The notes: generated by a model not told the origin, from the sequence alone. Shown: positions 8,048 through 17,352, counted from the stretch's first letter. The stretch is 64,000 nucleotides of DNA from Catellatospora paridis (GCF_009720365.1 NZ_WBZD01000017.1:1-64000), one strand, 5' to 3'. Numbers and translations are program-made.

Positions 8048-9166
8048 TCACAGCCAGCCGGACCGGCGGAACGCGCGGTACATCGCCGACGCCACCGCGA
8101 ACATCAGCGCCAGCACGATCACGTAGCCGTACTTCCAGTGCAGTTCGGGCATGTAGTCGAAGTTCATGCCGTAGATGCCCGCGATAGCGGTCTGCGCGGC
8201 GGCGATGGCGGCCCAGGCGGCGATCTTGCGCATGTCGTTGTTCTGGTCCACGGACAGCTGCGCCAGCCGCGCCTGCAGGATCGAGTTGAGCAGGTCGTCG
8301 TACGTGACGATGCGCTCCACCGTCCGTAGCAGGTGGTCGTTGACGTCGCGGAAGTAGCGCCGGATCTCCTTGGGCAGCCCTTCCTTGTCGTCGATCAGCG
8401 CGGCCAGCGGATGCTGCAGCGGGGCGACCGCCCGCTTGAACTCCATCAGCTCGCGCTTGAGCTGGTAGATCTGAGCGGCCCGGTTCTGCGACTGGGGGGC
8501 GAAGACGTGGTCCTCCAGTTCGTCGATGTCGTTCTCGAACGCGACCGCGACTTCGAGGTAGGAGTCGACCAGGCGGTCGGCCACCGCGTGCGCCACCGCC
8601 CACGGGCCCTGCGCCAGCCGGTCGGGCCGCTTCTCCAGGTCGGTGCGCACCGACCGGAGCTCTCCCGCGGGACCGTGGCGCACGCTGATGACGTAGGCGT
8701 CGCCGATGAACAGCACGACGGAGCCGGTCTCCACCACGTCGCAGGTCTCGGTCAGCGTCGAGTGCTCGACGTAGCGCGTGGTGCGCAGCACGAACAGGGC
8801 CACGTCCGCGAAGTGCTCGATCTTGGGGCGCTGGCGGCGCGTGGTCGCCGCCTCCACCGCGAGCTCGTCGAGGCCGAAGCGCTTGGCGATGGGGGCGAAG
8901 TCCGCCTCGCTCGGCTCGTGCAGGCCCAACCAGAGGAAGGAGCCGGGCGTCTGCCGCACGGTTGCCAGGCCGGAGTCGTAGTCGCACGCGCCCGGCCGGC
9001 GTCGCCCCTCGACGTACACCGCGCAGTCGACCACGGACTGGTCCGGCGCGTCGCCGTCGTCGTCGTCCGTGCCGGCAGGCCCCGGCGGGCGGATGCGGGA
9101 GGCGGCCTTGCGCAGCGGCGCGGTCCAGGTCCAGGCGAGGCCCTGCTGGTGCTGTTCGTCGCTCAT
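8048..9166 (-). CDS. corA: CorA-family magnesium/cobalt transporter
   Basis: The 372-residue protein has the CorA build: a long acidic and helical cytoplasmic domain, then two C-terminal transmembrane helices joined by the signature loop YGMNF (GMN near residue 333). The second helix ends in a positively charged tail (RAFRRSGWL). GMN is the selectivity motif of this pentameric Mg2+/Co2+ channel. The long helix region (DIDELEDHVF onward) matches the stalk. The ATG at 9166 has AGGAGG five bases upstream; an in-frame GTG two codons earlier is less well placed. It ends against the multicopper oxidase gene. Confidence 0.92.
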   Translation of the reverse strand: MSDEQHQQGLAWTWTAPLRKAASRIRPPGPAGTDDDDGDAPDQSVVDCAVYVEGRRRPGACDYDSGLATVRQTPGSFLWLGLHEPSEADFAPIAKRFGLDELAVEAATTRRQRPKIEHFADVALFVLRTTRYVEHSTLTETCDVVETGSVVLFIGDAYVISVRHGPAGELRSVRTDLEKRPDRLAQGPWAVAHAVADRLVDSYLEVAVAFENDIDELEDHVFAPQSQNRAAQIYQLKRELMEFKRAVAPLQHPLAALIDDKEGLPKEIRRYFRDVNDHLLRTVERIVTYDDLLNSILQARLAQLSVDQNNDMRKIAAWAAIAAAQTAIAGIYGMNFDYMPELHWKYGYVIVLALMFAVASAMYRAFRRSGWL

Positions 9167-9205
9167 GGTCACCTCCTGCAGGGCTCTCGCCGCGATCTTA
9201 GTCGG

Positions 9206-9730
9206 CTACAGGCGAAGGAACGGCTCCGCGTAGGTGAACAGTCCCCGCACCGCCGGGTCGTGGCCGGCCAGCGGCCGCGCCTGGAAGTGGATCCCCCACT
9301 CGGCCTCCGGCGCGAGCACGCCCAGCTCCTGCGCGGGCCGGAAGCCGAACCGGCGGTAGTAGCCGGGGTCGCCCAGCAGGGCCACCAGCGGTTCGCCGAG
9401 CGCGTCGGCCGCGCCCAGCACCGCGTGCATCAGCGCGCTGCCGACCCCGGCCCGCTGGTGGCCGGGATGCACGCTGAGCGGGCCGAGGCCCAGGGCCGGG
9501 GTGTCGCCGACGCGGCCCCGGGTGCACACCACGTGCCCGACGATCCCGCCGTCGACCTCGGCGACCAGTGACAGGGCGGGCAACCAGCCGGTGTCGGCGC
9601 GCAGCTGGTCGACCAGTCCCGGTTCGGGAGCCGGCTCGGGCGCGTACTGCGGCCCGAACGCGGCCTCGGTCAGCGTGCGGATGGCGTCGACGTCGGCAGG
9701 TGTCTCACGGCGGATGTGCACAGCGCTCAT
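9206..9730 (-). CDS. GNAT-family N-acetyltransferase
   Basis: This 174-residue protein is a single GNAT domain. It starts HIRRETPADVDAIRTLTEAAF, has a central beta strand with GIVGHVVCTRG, the acetyl-CoA loop HPGHQRAGVGSALM (the Q/RxxGxG/A motif), and the late segment LLGDPGYYRRFGF that is common in YhbS-type acetyltransferases. The acceptor amine is unknown. Its ATG overlaps the stop of the NAD kinase gene, so translation of the two is probably coupled. The partnership with an NAD kinase says nothing clear about the substrate. Confidence 0.85.
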   Translation of the reverse strand: MSAVHIRRETPADVDAIRTLTEAAFGPQYAPEPAPEPGLVDQLRADTGWLPALSLVAEVDGGIVGHVVCTRGRVGDTPALGLGPLSVHPGHQRAGVGSALMHAVLGAADALGEPLVALLGDPGYYRRFGFRPAQELGVLAPEAEWGIHFQARPLAGHDPAVRGLFTYAEPFLRL

Positions 9731-10638
9731 CGTGCCGTATGCGGCACGGGCGCCACGGCACCGAGGTCGCCGGGGCTGTCGACCTCGGCGCTGCCGCGCA
9801 CCTGGAGCTTGCGCCGGGCCCGCTCGTAGAACGTGGTGAGCCCGAGCCGCACCACCCGGCCGGCGTCGGGCAGCGCGGTGATCGCGAGCCGGTCGCCCGG
9901 CGCCACGTAGCCGTCGACGCGCCCGTCGACCTCCACGGCGAGCCGGCCGCTGCTCGGCAGCACCTGCAGGGCCAGCTGCTCGTCGGCGGAGAGCACCAGC
10001 GCGCGGTTGAAGCTGGAGTGGGCGGCGGCGGCCGTCACCAGCACGGCCCGCACGGTGGGGGAGACGATCGGGCCGCCGCTGGAGAAGGCGTACGCCGTCG
10101 ACCCGGTGGGCGTGGCGACGATGACGGCGTCGGCGGCGTAGCGCACGAAAGCGTGGTCCTCGACGGTGATGGCGACCCCGGCCAGGCCGTCGCCGGGGAT
10201 CCGGCACAGCGCGATGTCGTTGAACGCGGTGACCTCGTGGTCGCCGGGCAGCGTGGTGCGCACCGCCAGCCGCGACTCGATCGAGTAGTGATGGTTGTCG
10301 ATCGCGGACAGGGCCGCGGGCAGGCCGTCCACGTCGATCTCGGGCAGGAAGCCGAGCCGGCCGAGGTTGACCCCGAGCACCGGCGTGGTCCGGCCCGCGC
10401 CCAGCCGCATGGTGCGCAGCATCGTCCCGTCGCCGCCCAAACTCACCAGCAGGCTGGACCGCTCGGCGAGCTCCTGCGGATCGACCGCGACCGCGCCGCA
10501 GAAGATGCGGTCGACCTCGTCGGGCAGGCCGAGCACGGTGACGTCGCGGCGGCGCGCCCACGCCATGATGGTCTCGATCGCGGGCACGGAGTCACGCTGC
10601 GGATGCAGCACCAGACCCACCGTATGCACCAGGCCCAC
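9727..10638 (-). CDS. NAD kinase (ATP-NAD kinase family)
   Basis: The protein has 303 residues. The hallmark GGDGTML lies at about 68-74, followed by PVLGVNLGRLGFL and, in the beta-sandwich half, the NE/D-type segment VTAFNDIALCR and TPTGSTAYAFSSGGPIV, all diagnostic of NAD kinases. It phosphorylates NAD+ to NADP+ in the cytoplasm. The GTG start at 10638 has a TAGAGT box six bases upstream and no ribosome site, so a leaderless transcript is likely. It is coupled to the downstream acetyltransferase by ATGA overlap. Actinomycetes often have two NAD kinases; which paralogue this is cannot be told here. Confidence 0.92.
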   Translation of the reverse strand: MGLVHTVGLVLHPQRDSVPAIETIMAWARRRDVTVLGLPDEVDRIFCGAVAVDPQELAERSSLLVSLGGDGTMLRTMRLGAGRTTPVLGVNLGRLGFLPEIDVDGLPAALSAIDNHHYSIESRLAVRTTLPGDHEVTAFNDIALCRIPGDGLAGVAITVEDHAFVRYAADAVIVATPTGSTAYAFSSGGPIVSPTVRAVLVTAAAAHSSFNRALVLSADEQLALQVLPSSGRLAVEVDGRVDGYVAPGDRLAITALPDAGRVVRLGLTTFYERARRKLQVRGSAEVDSPGDLGAVAPVPHTAR

Positions 10639-10644
10639 GCTGCC

Positions 10645-10650
10645 ACTCTA
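10645..10650 (-). promoter_or_regulatory. -10 box TAGAGT, probable leaderless promoter of the NAD kinase gene
   Basis: On the minus strand TAGAGT is followed by six bases and then the GTG start. This spacing would start the transcript at the start codon. It implies that the kinase-acetyltransferase pair is transcribed separately from hrpB. Confidence 0.45.
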
Positions 10651-10694
10651 CGGCCCACCCCTCCCCCAGCAGCCCCTATCGCCCTGCTACTCGC

Positions 10695-10789
10695 CCCTTG
10701 ATCGCGACGATCTTGCGCGAACTGTTGTCGATCTGCCCGAATAGTGCGTGTCGTACCCACCGTCCACGCAAGATCGTCGCGATCAAGGG
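10695..10789. repeat. perfect 23-base inverted repeat of the GATC-palindrome family
   Basis: The arm at 10695-10717 (core TTGATCGCGACGATCTTG) is perfectly repeated in reverse at 10767-10789, with a 49-base spacer. The right arm covers the hrpB stop codon. It lies between two minus-strand genes and could end hrpB transcription, but the arms are too far apart and too regular for a plain terminator. Three similar elements lie elsewhere in the window. Confidence 0.75.
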
Positions 10790-13299
10790 TTACGGGGCTG
10801 TAGGCGGCGTGTTGGCTGGGCCGTCGTCGGGTCCTCCGGCCACGGGTGGCGCGGGTAGCGGCCGCGCAGTTCCGCGCGGACCTGGGGGTAGCCGTTGCGC
10901 CAGAAGGAGACCAGGTCGCCGGTGACGGCGGCAGGGCGCCCGGCTGGGGAGAGCAGGTGCAGCACCACGGGCACCCGTCCGCCGGCCAGCCGGGGCGTCT
11001 GCGTCCAGCCGAACGCCTCCTGCACCTTGACTGCCAGCACCGGCGCGGCCGGATCCGAGTAGTCGATCCGCACCCGCGACCCGCTGGGCACCTCCAGCCG
11101 CTCCGGGGCGAGCTGGTCCAGCTGCGCCGCCTGTGCCCAGGGCAGCAGGGCGCGCAAGGCCGCGGCGACGTCCACCCGTTGCAGGTCGTCGCGGCGGCGC
11201 GCGGTGTGCAGCGCCCCGCCCAGCCACTGCCCGGCGGTGGCCAGCAGGGACTCGTCGTCGACCGCGGGCCACGGCTCGCCGAGCGCGTGGGCCAGGAACG
11301 CCAGGCGCTCGCGCAGCGCGCTCGCCTCGGGCGTCCAGCGCAGCAGCCGCAGCCCTTCCCGGCGCAGCCCTTCGGCGAGCGCCTGGGCGACCAGCTCCCG
11401 GTCGGGCCGGTCGAGCGGGCGCTCCGCCAGCACGATCGCGCCCAGCCGGGTCACCTGCCGGGCCACCACGTCCCCATCGGACCAGGCGATCTCCGCGCCG
11501 GTCACCAGCAGCGGGGCCGCCGCCTGCCGCGCGGTCGCCTCGTCGGTCGCGGCGGCCAGCCGGATCCGGGCCGAGCTGCTGCCCGGCTGCCGGTCCGCGG
11601 CGGCCACGGCCAGCCAGGGCACGCCGGTCAGCGGTGAGCCCGGCGGCAGCTCGGCGGCGGTGCCTCCGGCCATCAGATACGTCCGGCTGCCGGCGCCCCG
11701 GATCCGCGCCACCCGCTCCGGGTAGGCCAGCCCCACGACCAGCGCACCGGCCAGGTCGTCGGTCAGCCGGCCCGGCGCGGGCCGCTCCCGTGCACCGGCC
11801 GCACCGCCGGCGCTGCCGGTCAGGCGGCGGACCTCGGTGCGCCAGGCGGCGCTCGCGGCGGCGTCGACCCCGTCGCGCAGCCGCCGCCAGCCCGCGGCCA
11901 GGTCGTCGGTCCCGAGCGGAGCGTCCGCGCCGAGCAGGGCGACGACCTCGGCGGCACGGTGCGGCCCGAGTTCACCGGCGGCGTCGAGCAGCGCCCGGGC
12001 CAGGCGCGGGTGCGCGCCGATACCCGCCATGGCCCGGCCGCGCCCGGTGACCCGCCCGTCGCCGTCGAGCGCGCCCAGCGCGGTCAGCGTCTCGCGGGCC
12101 ACCGTCGCGGCGGCCGCCGGGGGCGGGTCGAGCAGGGCCAGGCCCGCGCCGTCCGCACTGGACCAGCAGGCCAGCTGCAGCACGAACGCGGTCAGGTCGG
12201 CCGAGGCGATCTCAGGGTCGGGGTGCTCGGGCAGCCGCTCGTGCTCGGCCTGCGACCAGCAGCGGTAGACCACACCGGGCCCCTCGCGGCCGGCGCGTCC
12301 GGCGCGCTGGTGCGCCGAGGCCCGCGAGGCCCGCACCGTGACCAGCGAGCCCAGCCCGCGGCCGAGGTCGGTCCGCGGCACCCGGGCCAGGCCCGCGTCG
12401 ACGACGACGCGTACGCCCGGCACGGTCAGGCTGCTCTCGGCGACCGCGGTGGCCAGCACGACGCGGCGGCGCGGTCCCGGCCGCAGCGCGGCGTCCTGGG
12501 TGCCCGCGGCCTGGCGGCCGTGCAGGGTGAGCAGGTCCACCTCGGCGCGCAGCCCTGCCAGCCGCCCGGCGACGCCCTCGATCTCGCCCGCGCCGGGCAG
12601 GAACACCAGCAGGTCCCCGGCGGCCTCGGACAGCGCCTGCCGGATCACGGCGGCGACGTGGTCGAGCAGGCGCGGATCGACGCGCAGCCCGTACGCCGCG
12701 TGCACCGGGCCGGTCGGCGGCCGCCAGCGCACCTCGATCGGGAACGGCGTGCCGCCCGCCGCGACCACGGGCGTGCCCGGGCCGAGCACGGCGGCGAGCC
12801 GCTCGGCCTGCGCGGTGGCGGAAGCGGCCACCAGCCGCAGGTCGGGGCGCAGCGCGGCACGCACGTCGGTGGTGAACGCCAGGGCCAGGTCGGAGTCGAG
12901 CTGGCGCTCGTGCACCTCGTCGAGCAGGATCGCGTCGACCCCGGACAGCTCCGGGTCGTGCTGCAGGCGCTGCACCAGCAGGCCGGTGGTGACCACCTCG
13001 ATCCGGGTGGCCGCGCTGGTGCGGCTGTCGCCGCGCACGCTGTACCCGACGGGGCCGCCCAGCGGCGTGCCGGTGAGCTCGGCCATCCGGCGGGCCGCGG
13101 CGCGGGCGGCGACCCGGCGCGGCTCGGCGACGATCACCCGGCCGGCGACCTCGCCCGCCAGGGCCAGCGGCGCGAGCGTGGTCTTGCCCGAGCCCGGCGG
13201 CGCGACCAGCACCGCCGCGCCGTGCCCGGCAAGCGCCGCGAGCAGCGCGGGCAGCGCCTCCCGCACCGGGAGGTCGGTTCCAGCCACGTCACGAAGCAC
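10783..13299 (-). CDS. hrpB: ATP-dependent helicase HrpB
   Basis: An 838-residue DExH helicase of full HrpB length. Walker A is APPGSGKTT near residue 34; Walker B is LLDEVHERQ with DEVH near 127; motif III is SATAQ; motif VI is QRAGRAGREGPGVVYRCW. The HA2 domain follows and the C-terminus carries the HrpB-specific region (PWAQAAQLDQLAPERLEVPSG and YPQVRAELRGRYPRHPWPEDP). HrpB is a putative RNA helicase of uncertain role. The GTG start at 13299 has a CAGACT box six bases upstream and may be leaderless. The ECF sigma gene is divergent. Confidence 0.93.
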   Translation of the reverse strand: MLRDVAGTDLPVREALPALLAALAGHGAAVLVAPPGSGKTTLAPLALAGEVAGRVIVAEPRRVAARAAARRMAELTGTPLGGPVGYSVRGDSRTSAATRIEVVTTGLLVQRLQHDPELSGVDAILLDEVHERQLDSDLALAFTTDVRAALRPDLRLVAASATAQAERLAAVLGPGTPVVAAGGTPFPIEVRWRPPTGPVHAAYGLRVDPRLLDHVAAVIRQALSEAAGDLLVFLPGAGEIEGVAGRLAGLRAEVDLLTLHGRQAAGTQDAALRPGPRRRVVLATAVAESSLTVPGVRVVVDAGLARVPRTDLGRGLGSLVTVRASRASAHQRAGRAGREGPGVVYRCWSQAEHERLPEHPDPEIASADLTAFVLQLACWSSADGAGLALLDPPPAAAATVARETLTALGALDGDGRVTGRGRAMAGIGAHPRLARALLDAAGELGPHRAAEVVALLGADAPLGTDDLAAGWRRLRDGVDAAASAAWRTEVRRLTGSAGGAAGARERPAPGRLTDDLAGALVVGLAYPERVARIRGAGSRTYLMAGGTAAELPPGSPLTGVPWLAVAAADRQPGSSSARIRLAAATDEATARQAAAPLLVTGAEIAWSDGDVVARQVTRLGAIVLAERPLDRPDRELVAQALAEGLRREGLRLLRWTPEASALRERLAFLAHALGEPWPAVDDESLLATAGQWLGGALHTARRRDDLQRVDVAAALRALLPWAQAAQLDQLAPERLEVPSGSRVRIDYSDPAAPVLAVKVQEAFGWTQTPRLAGGRVPVVLHLLSPAGRPAAVTGDLVSFWRNGYPQVRAELRGRYPRHPWPEDPTTAQPTRRLQPRNP

Positions 13300-13385
13300 C
13301 CGCCCAGTCTGCCGGACGCCCCTTCCCGCGAGGCCCGGCGGTGCTGCAACCTGGCGGCGGTCCGGCCCGTGTCCTTGGAGTGACA

Positions 13386-13859
13386 GTGTCAGATTTCGAG
13401 GCGTTCTACCGGGGCACCGCCCCGCGGCTGATGCGCTTCGCGTACGGCCTCACGGGTGGCCTGGCCGAGGCGCAGGACTTCACCCAGGAGGCGTACGCCC
13501 GTGCCTGGCAGCGCTGGCCGACCCTGCAGCGCTACGACAACCCCGAGGCGTGGCTGCGGCTGGTGGTGACCCGGCTGGCCACCGACTGGTGGCGTCGGCT
13601 GACCGTGCGCCGGGCCGCCGCCCTGCCCGAACCCCCGAACGTGCCGCCCCCCGACGAGGAGCTGATGACCGTCGTCGCGGCGCTGAAGAAGCTGCCCATC
13701 GACCAGCGTCGCGTCCTGGCGATGCACTACCTGCTCGACCAGTCCGTGGCGGAGATCGCCGCGGAGCTGTCGGTGCCGGTCAACACCGTCAAGTCCTGGC
13801 TCGCCCGCGGACGGGCCGGCCTCGCCGCCGCACTGGGGGAGCGCAGCCATGTCAACTGA
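13386..13859 (+). CDS. SigE-family ECF RNA polymerase sigma factor
   Basis: The protein is 157 residues. Region 2 is FEAFYRGTAPRLMRFAYGLTGGLAEAQDFTQEAYARAWQRW, and region 4 ends with DQSVAEIAAELSVPVNTVKSWLARGRAGLAAAL, a clear helix-turn-helix for the -35 element. The length and the ALKKLPIDQRRVLAMHYL link are typical of the SigE-like ECF group abundant in Micromonosporaceae and Streptomyces. The GTG at 13386 has GGAG five bases upstream. Its last 11 bases overlap the next gene, a membrane beta-propeller protein that is probably its sensor or anti-sigma partner. Confidence 0.88.
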   Translation: MSDFEAFYRGTAPRLMRFAYGLTGGLAEAQDFTQEAYARAWQRWPTLQRYDNPEAWLRLVVTRLATDWWRRLTVRRAAALPEPPNVPPPDEELMTVVAALKKLPIDQRRVLAMHYLLDQSVAEIAAELSVPVNTVKSWLARGRAGLAAALGERSHVN

Positions 13860-15279
13860 ACCGGAGGCCTTCTACGCGAGGCTGGCCGACCGGGTCGACG
13901 CGGTGCCGCCGCCGGAGCTGTCCGCGGTGCTGGCCCGCGCCGCCCAGCGCCGCCGCCGCTCGTTCGGCGGGCTGCTCGCCGCCGGGGCGGCCGTCGTCGC
14001 CGCGCTGCTCGGCGCGCAGGCCGTGCTGGCGCCCGCCACCACACCGGTGCGGCCGGTCCTTCCCGCGTTGCCGGCCGTGACGGAGTTCGTCCCGTTCGAC
14101 GGCGCCGCCGAGCCGGTCATCCGCTTCGCCGGGCCGGTCACCTTCGGCATGACCACGACCGTCGGCGACCGTGCGTACGCCATGTGGATGGCCGAGGACG
14201 GGGCCGAATGGGTCGGCGCGGTCGATCTGACCACGGCTAAGCCGCTGTGGCCCGCACGGTCGCTGGGCAGGTTCGGCGACACCAACGGCATGGAGGTGTC
14301 CGCTGGCGCGATCCTGCTGCTCACCGAGCAGGGCTTCGACAACCCGCTGATCAAGGACGGCAGTGACACGATCATCGCGATCGACCCGGCCACCGGGCAG
14401 CTCATGTGGACGCTGCCGTACTCCTTCAACGACACCGACCGCGTCCTCTACGACGACACGCTCGTGATCACCTGGCACCAGCGCGGCGTCACCGAGGCCC
14501 TCGACCTGCGCACCGGCAAGCCGCGATGGACGGCCGCCGAGCGGGTGATCCAGTCCGGCACCAACGCGATCCGCACCATGTCCGAGCTGTACGCCGTGGG
14601 CGGCTTCGCCGGCCGGACGCCCGCGGACCGGCGCGTCGTGCTGCACCTGGCCACCGGCCGGGCACAGCTGCGTGAGGTGACCACCGGCCGGGTGGAGCAG
14701 GAACTCGCCGCGCCGGTGGTGCCCCTGGACGGGGACCGGTTGCGGCAGGAGATCGTCGTCGACGGGGTGATGTACCAGTTCGCCGGGGGTCGGGTCAAAG
14801 CGCAGCCGCTCGACGGGAGGCCGTCCATGCCGGACCAGGCGGTCCAGGCGAAACTCGACGGGGCCTGGCCGTCGCCGTGCATGGCCACGCTTTTCTGCGC
14901 CGTCACCGGCGACACGGGCGAGAGCGCCACGCTGACGGTCGTCGACCCGGGCCTCGGCTGGACGGTCTGGGAGCGCGAGGTGAAGTCCAGGGTGCGCGGG
15001 TTGTTCCCGGCGCAGGTCGGACTGCTGGTCATGGGCGAGCCGTCCGTGGTCATCGCCCCGGACGGCACGCCACTGGCAAGCCTGGACGGCCAGGCGATGT
15101 GGATCGAGTCCGGCAACCTCCTGGTCTTCGGCCAGGCCGGCGTCTTCGGTCATCAGCTGTCCACCGGCGAGAACGTCGCGCTCGGGGAGCCGGCCGTCGC
15201 CGGCTACTGCTCGGCGAACGCGACCATGCTGACCTGTCCGACCAGGGACGGCATCGGCGTGTACCGGTACGCCCGGTGA
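13849..15279 (+). CDS. membrane-anchored PQQ-like beta-propeller protein, probable sigma-factor partner
   Basis: The 476-residue protein has about 45 cytoplasmic residues (YARLADRVDAVPPPELSAVLARAAQRRRRS), one transmembrane helix near 46-66, and an outer part made of propeller repeats such as DPATGQLMWTLPYSF, DLRTGKPRWTA and DPGLGWTVWEREV. These are the blades of PQQ-binding-like/BamB-type repeats. The overlap with the sigma gene and the cytosolic-TM-outer layout suggest that the short N-terminus binds the sigma factor while the propeller senses something outside. That role is inferred: I do not see a zinc-type anti-sigma HxxxCxxC motif. A perfect 17-base hairpin ends the operon. Confidence 0.7.
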   Translation: MSTEPEAFYARLADRVDAVPPPELSAVLARAAQRRRRSFGGLLAAGAAVVAALLGAQAVLAPATTPVRPVLPALPAVTEFVPFDGAAEPVIRFAGPVTFGMTTTVGDRAYAMWMAEDGAEWVGAVDLTTAKPLWPARSLGRFGDTNGMEVSAGAILLLTEQGFDNPLIKDGSDTIIAIDPATGQLMWTLPYSFNDTDRVLYDDTLVITWHQRGVTEALDLRTGKPRWTAAERVIQSGTNAIRTMSELYAVGGFAGRTPADRRVVLHLATGRAQLREVTTGRVEQELAAPVVPLDGDRLRQEIVVDGVMYQFAGGRVKAQPLDGRPSMPDQAVQAKLDGAWPSPCMATLFCAVTGDTGESATLTVVDPGLGWTVWEREVKSRVRGLFPAQVGLLVMGEPSVVIAPDGTPLASLDGQAMWIESGNLLVFGQAGVFGHQLSTGENVALGEPAVAGYCSANATMLTCPTRDGIGVYRYAR

Positions 15280-15283
15280 ACGC

Positions 15284-15318
15284 TGCGGCGCCCCACCCGG
15301 ACCGGGTGGGGCGCCGCA
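15284..15318. terminator. bidirectional terminator hairpin
   Basis: Arms 15284-15300 and 15302-15318 pair perfectly over 17 bases (TGCGGCGCCCCACCCGG). The element lies between the convergent ends of the propeller gene and the GT-C-like membrane gene. Confidence 0.75.
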
Positions 15319-15346
15319 CCGTGCAGGCTCAGGGGGCAGCGCAGGC

Positions 15347-16762
15347 TCAGGGGCGGATGAAGGCGATCATCGGGGTGGTCGTCGCGATCTGCAGCATCAG
15401 CGCCGCGGTGACCACGGCGAACGGCCACACCCGGGGCGAGCGGGCGCACACCCAGGCGACCGGGATCATCAGGAACACCGCGAGGAAGATCCAGAGCCGG
15501 GTGGTCTCGCCGCGGTTGATCCCGACCAGGTCGAGGAAGGCCAGCACGGCCAGCCCGGACAGGGTCAGCGCGGCGATGGGGCGGGTCGCGCCGCGGCGCA
15601 CCGCGTCCCACGCGGCGTACCCGATCAGCACGGTGGCCGCGAACCCGGCGCAGAGGGCGAAGTCGCCGAGGTTGCGCACCACCCACACGTCGTACGGCCG
15701 GTGCGCGCGCTCGTTGAAGTCGGTGGCGTCGGCCAGCACCTCGGCGAGGTTGACGAAAAGGTCGTAGCCGAACACCAGCTTCGTGCCGAGGTACGCCCCG
15801 GCGAACGCGGCCAGCGTCAACGACACCAGCTTGAGCAGCCCCACCCAGTCCAGCTGCCGCCGGTACAGCGCCAGCGCGGCCAGTGCGGCGAACGTCAGCC
15901 CCATCACCAGCGGCAGCGGCTCGAAGAAGAACACCAGGTAGAGCGACGCGCCCAGGCCCACCGCCCAGCCCCAGTGCGCGGCACGCAGGTAACGCGTGAA
16001 CAGCCACAGCGACAGCAGGATCGGCACCGGCGAGACGGCGTTGAGGATGGGCAGGAAGTACAGCCGACCCGGCACCAGCAGGCACAGGATCAGGGCGTAC
16101 AGCGCCACCCGGCGGTCGCCGAGCACCTCGCGCACCACCAGGTAGACCAGCAGCGCGCACAGGCTGGAGACCGCGACGACCAGGATGCCGAGCGCGGCCG
16201 GGTTCGTGGTGAGGGTGCCGAGCAGGTGGTAGAGCAGCGTCTTGCCGGGCATGTTCGAGCGGGCGTGCTGCGGCAGCGCGTGCACGATCTCCTCGAAGCG
16301 CGACAGGTACTCGTACGCGGTGAAGCGCAGCGACGGCGTGTAGAACGAGTTTGCCCGGTCGCTGCCGACGATCGCGCCCAGCGACGCCTCGTCGGCGGCG
16401 CGCACCACCAGTTGCAGCGGGACGGCGGCGGCCAGCCACATGCCCAGCGCGAGCCGCTCCCGGCGCGCGCCGAGCCGGTGGGTCAGCCACAGCAGGGCCA
16501 GCACCGCGGCCACGCCGCCCGCGAACGGCAGCAGCATCTCCCAGGAGAACGTGTGGGCGTAGCGGTAGCGCCATGCGCCCGCCCGCGAGCCCGCGGGCAG
16601 CAGCTGCAGCGCGGCAAGCACCGCGGCGACGACGGTGAGTCCCGCTCCCGCCAGCACGGCGATCGCGACCGGGCGCGGGGTCCGGCCCGCGGCGGGCACG
16701 GGACCGGGCACCGGCGCGGCGGGGCGGGTCCGTTCGGCGGTGAGCAGTGAGCCGTCGTGCAC
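15347..16762 (-). CDS. polytopic membrane protein, GT-C glycosyltransferase-like
   Basis: The protein has 471 residues and about twelve hydrophobic helices. A large first outer loop contains FTAYEYLSRFEEIVHALPQ and ARSNMPGKTLLYHLLG, which looks like the luminal loop of GT-C glycosyltransferases that use polyprenyl-linked sugars, though no perfect family motif is visible. I chose the GTG at 16762 because AAGGGA lies about eight bases upstream; the ATG 22 codons earlier has no ribosome site. Neighbours give no pathway. It is best called a probable glycosyltransferase; a polymerase or ligase of cell-surface glycan is another possibility. Confidence 0.55.
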   Translation of the reverse strand: MHDGSLLTAERTRPAAPVPGPVPAAGRTPRPVAIAVLAGAGLTVVAAVLAALQLLPAGSRAGAWRYRYAHTFSWEMLLPFAGGVAAVLALLWLTHRLGARRERLALGMWLAAAVPLQLVVRAADEASLGAIVGSDRANSFYTPSLRFTAYEYLSRFEEIVHALPQHARSNMPGKTLLYHLLGTLTTNPAALGILVVAVSSLCALLVYLVVREVLGDRRVALYALILCLLVPGRLYFLPILNAVSPVPILLSLWLFTRYLRAAHWGWAVGLGASLYLVFFFEPLPLVMGLTFAALAALALYRRQLDWVGLLKLVSLTLAAFAGAYLGTKLVFGYDLFVNLAEVLADATDFNERAHRPYDVWVVRNLGDFALCAGFAATVLIGYAAWDAVRRGATRPIAALTLSGLAVLAFLDLVGINRGETTRLWIFLAVFLMIPVAWVCARSPRVWPFAVVTAALMLQIATTTPMIAFIRP

Positions 16763-16980
16763 GTTCGATCCCTTCGATGGCGGGTCGACTTCGAACCCGC
16801 GCACACGTGGGGCGCGGGTCCGGGTCACTCATCAAGAACGGTCCGCTCGCGGGCGGGATACGCGGGCGTACGCCCGACGGTCAGTCCGTGCGGCCCGGCG
16901 GTCCCGCGAGCCGGGTCCGCGGCGGCGGCGCGGGTTAGGGTGTTCGCCGGAGTGGGCGAGCGACCCGGGAGGCACGCCCG

Positions 16981-17352
16981 ATGGAACTCAAGATCGACAA
17001 TGACAGCGCCGTTCCGCCGTACGAGCAGGTGCGGGCGGGGGTCGCCACGATGATCGCCGACGGGACGCTGGCCCCCGGTGCGCACCTGCCCACGATCCGG
17101 CAGCTCGCCGCGGACCTGGGCCTGGCCGTGAACACCGTGGCCCGCTCCTACCGTGAGCTGGAGGCCGCGGGCCTCGTGGTGAGCCGGGTACGGCACGGCA
17201 CCACGGTCGCGGAGCGCCGCCCCGACCTGCCGCCCGCCGAGGCGATGGCCAGGCTCGACGAGGCCGCACGGACATACCGCACCGCGGCCCGCGCACTCGG
17301 GGTCAGCCTGGACGGCGCGCTCCAGGCGCTGCGCCGGGTCGACGCGGAGTAG
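16981..17352 (+). CDS. GntR-family (YtrA-type) transcriptional regulator
   Basis: The 123-residue protein is a winged helix (DNDSAVPPYEQVRAGVATMIADGTLAPGAHLPTIRQLAADLGLAVNTVARSYRELEAAGLV) followed by about 40 helical residues that are too short for a large effector domain, as in the YtrA subgroup. Such regulators usually control adjacent transporter genes, but none is present here. GGGAGG lies before the ATG, and a TAGGGT box at 16936-16941 may be its -10. The flanking genes are a divergent membrane protein and the GH15 enzyme, so its target is unknown. Confidence 0.87.
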   Translation: MELKIDNDSAVPPYEQVRAGVATMIADGTLAPGAHLPTIRQLAADLGLAVNTVARSYRELEAAGLVVSRVRHGTTVAERRPDLPPAEAMARLDEAARTYRTAARALGVSLDGALQALRRVDAE

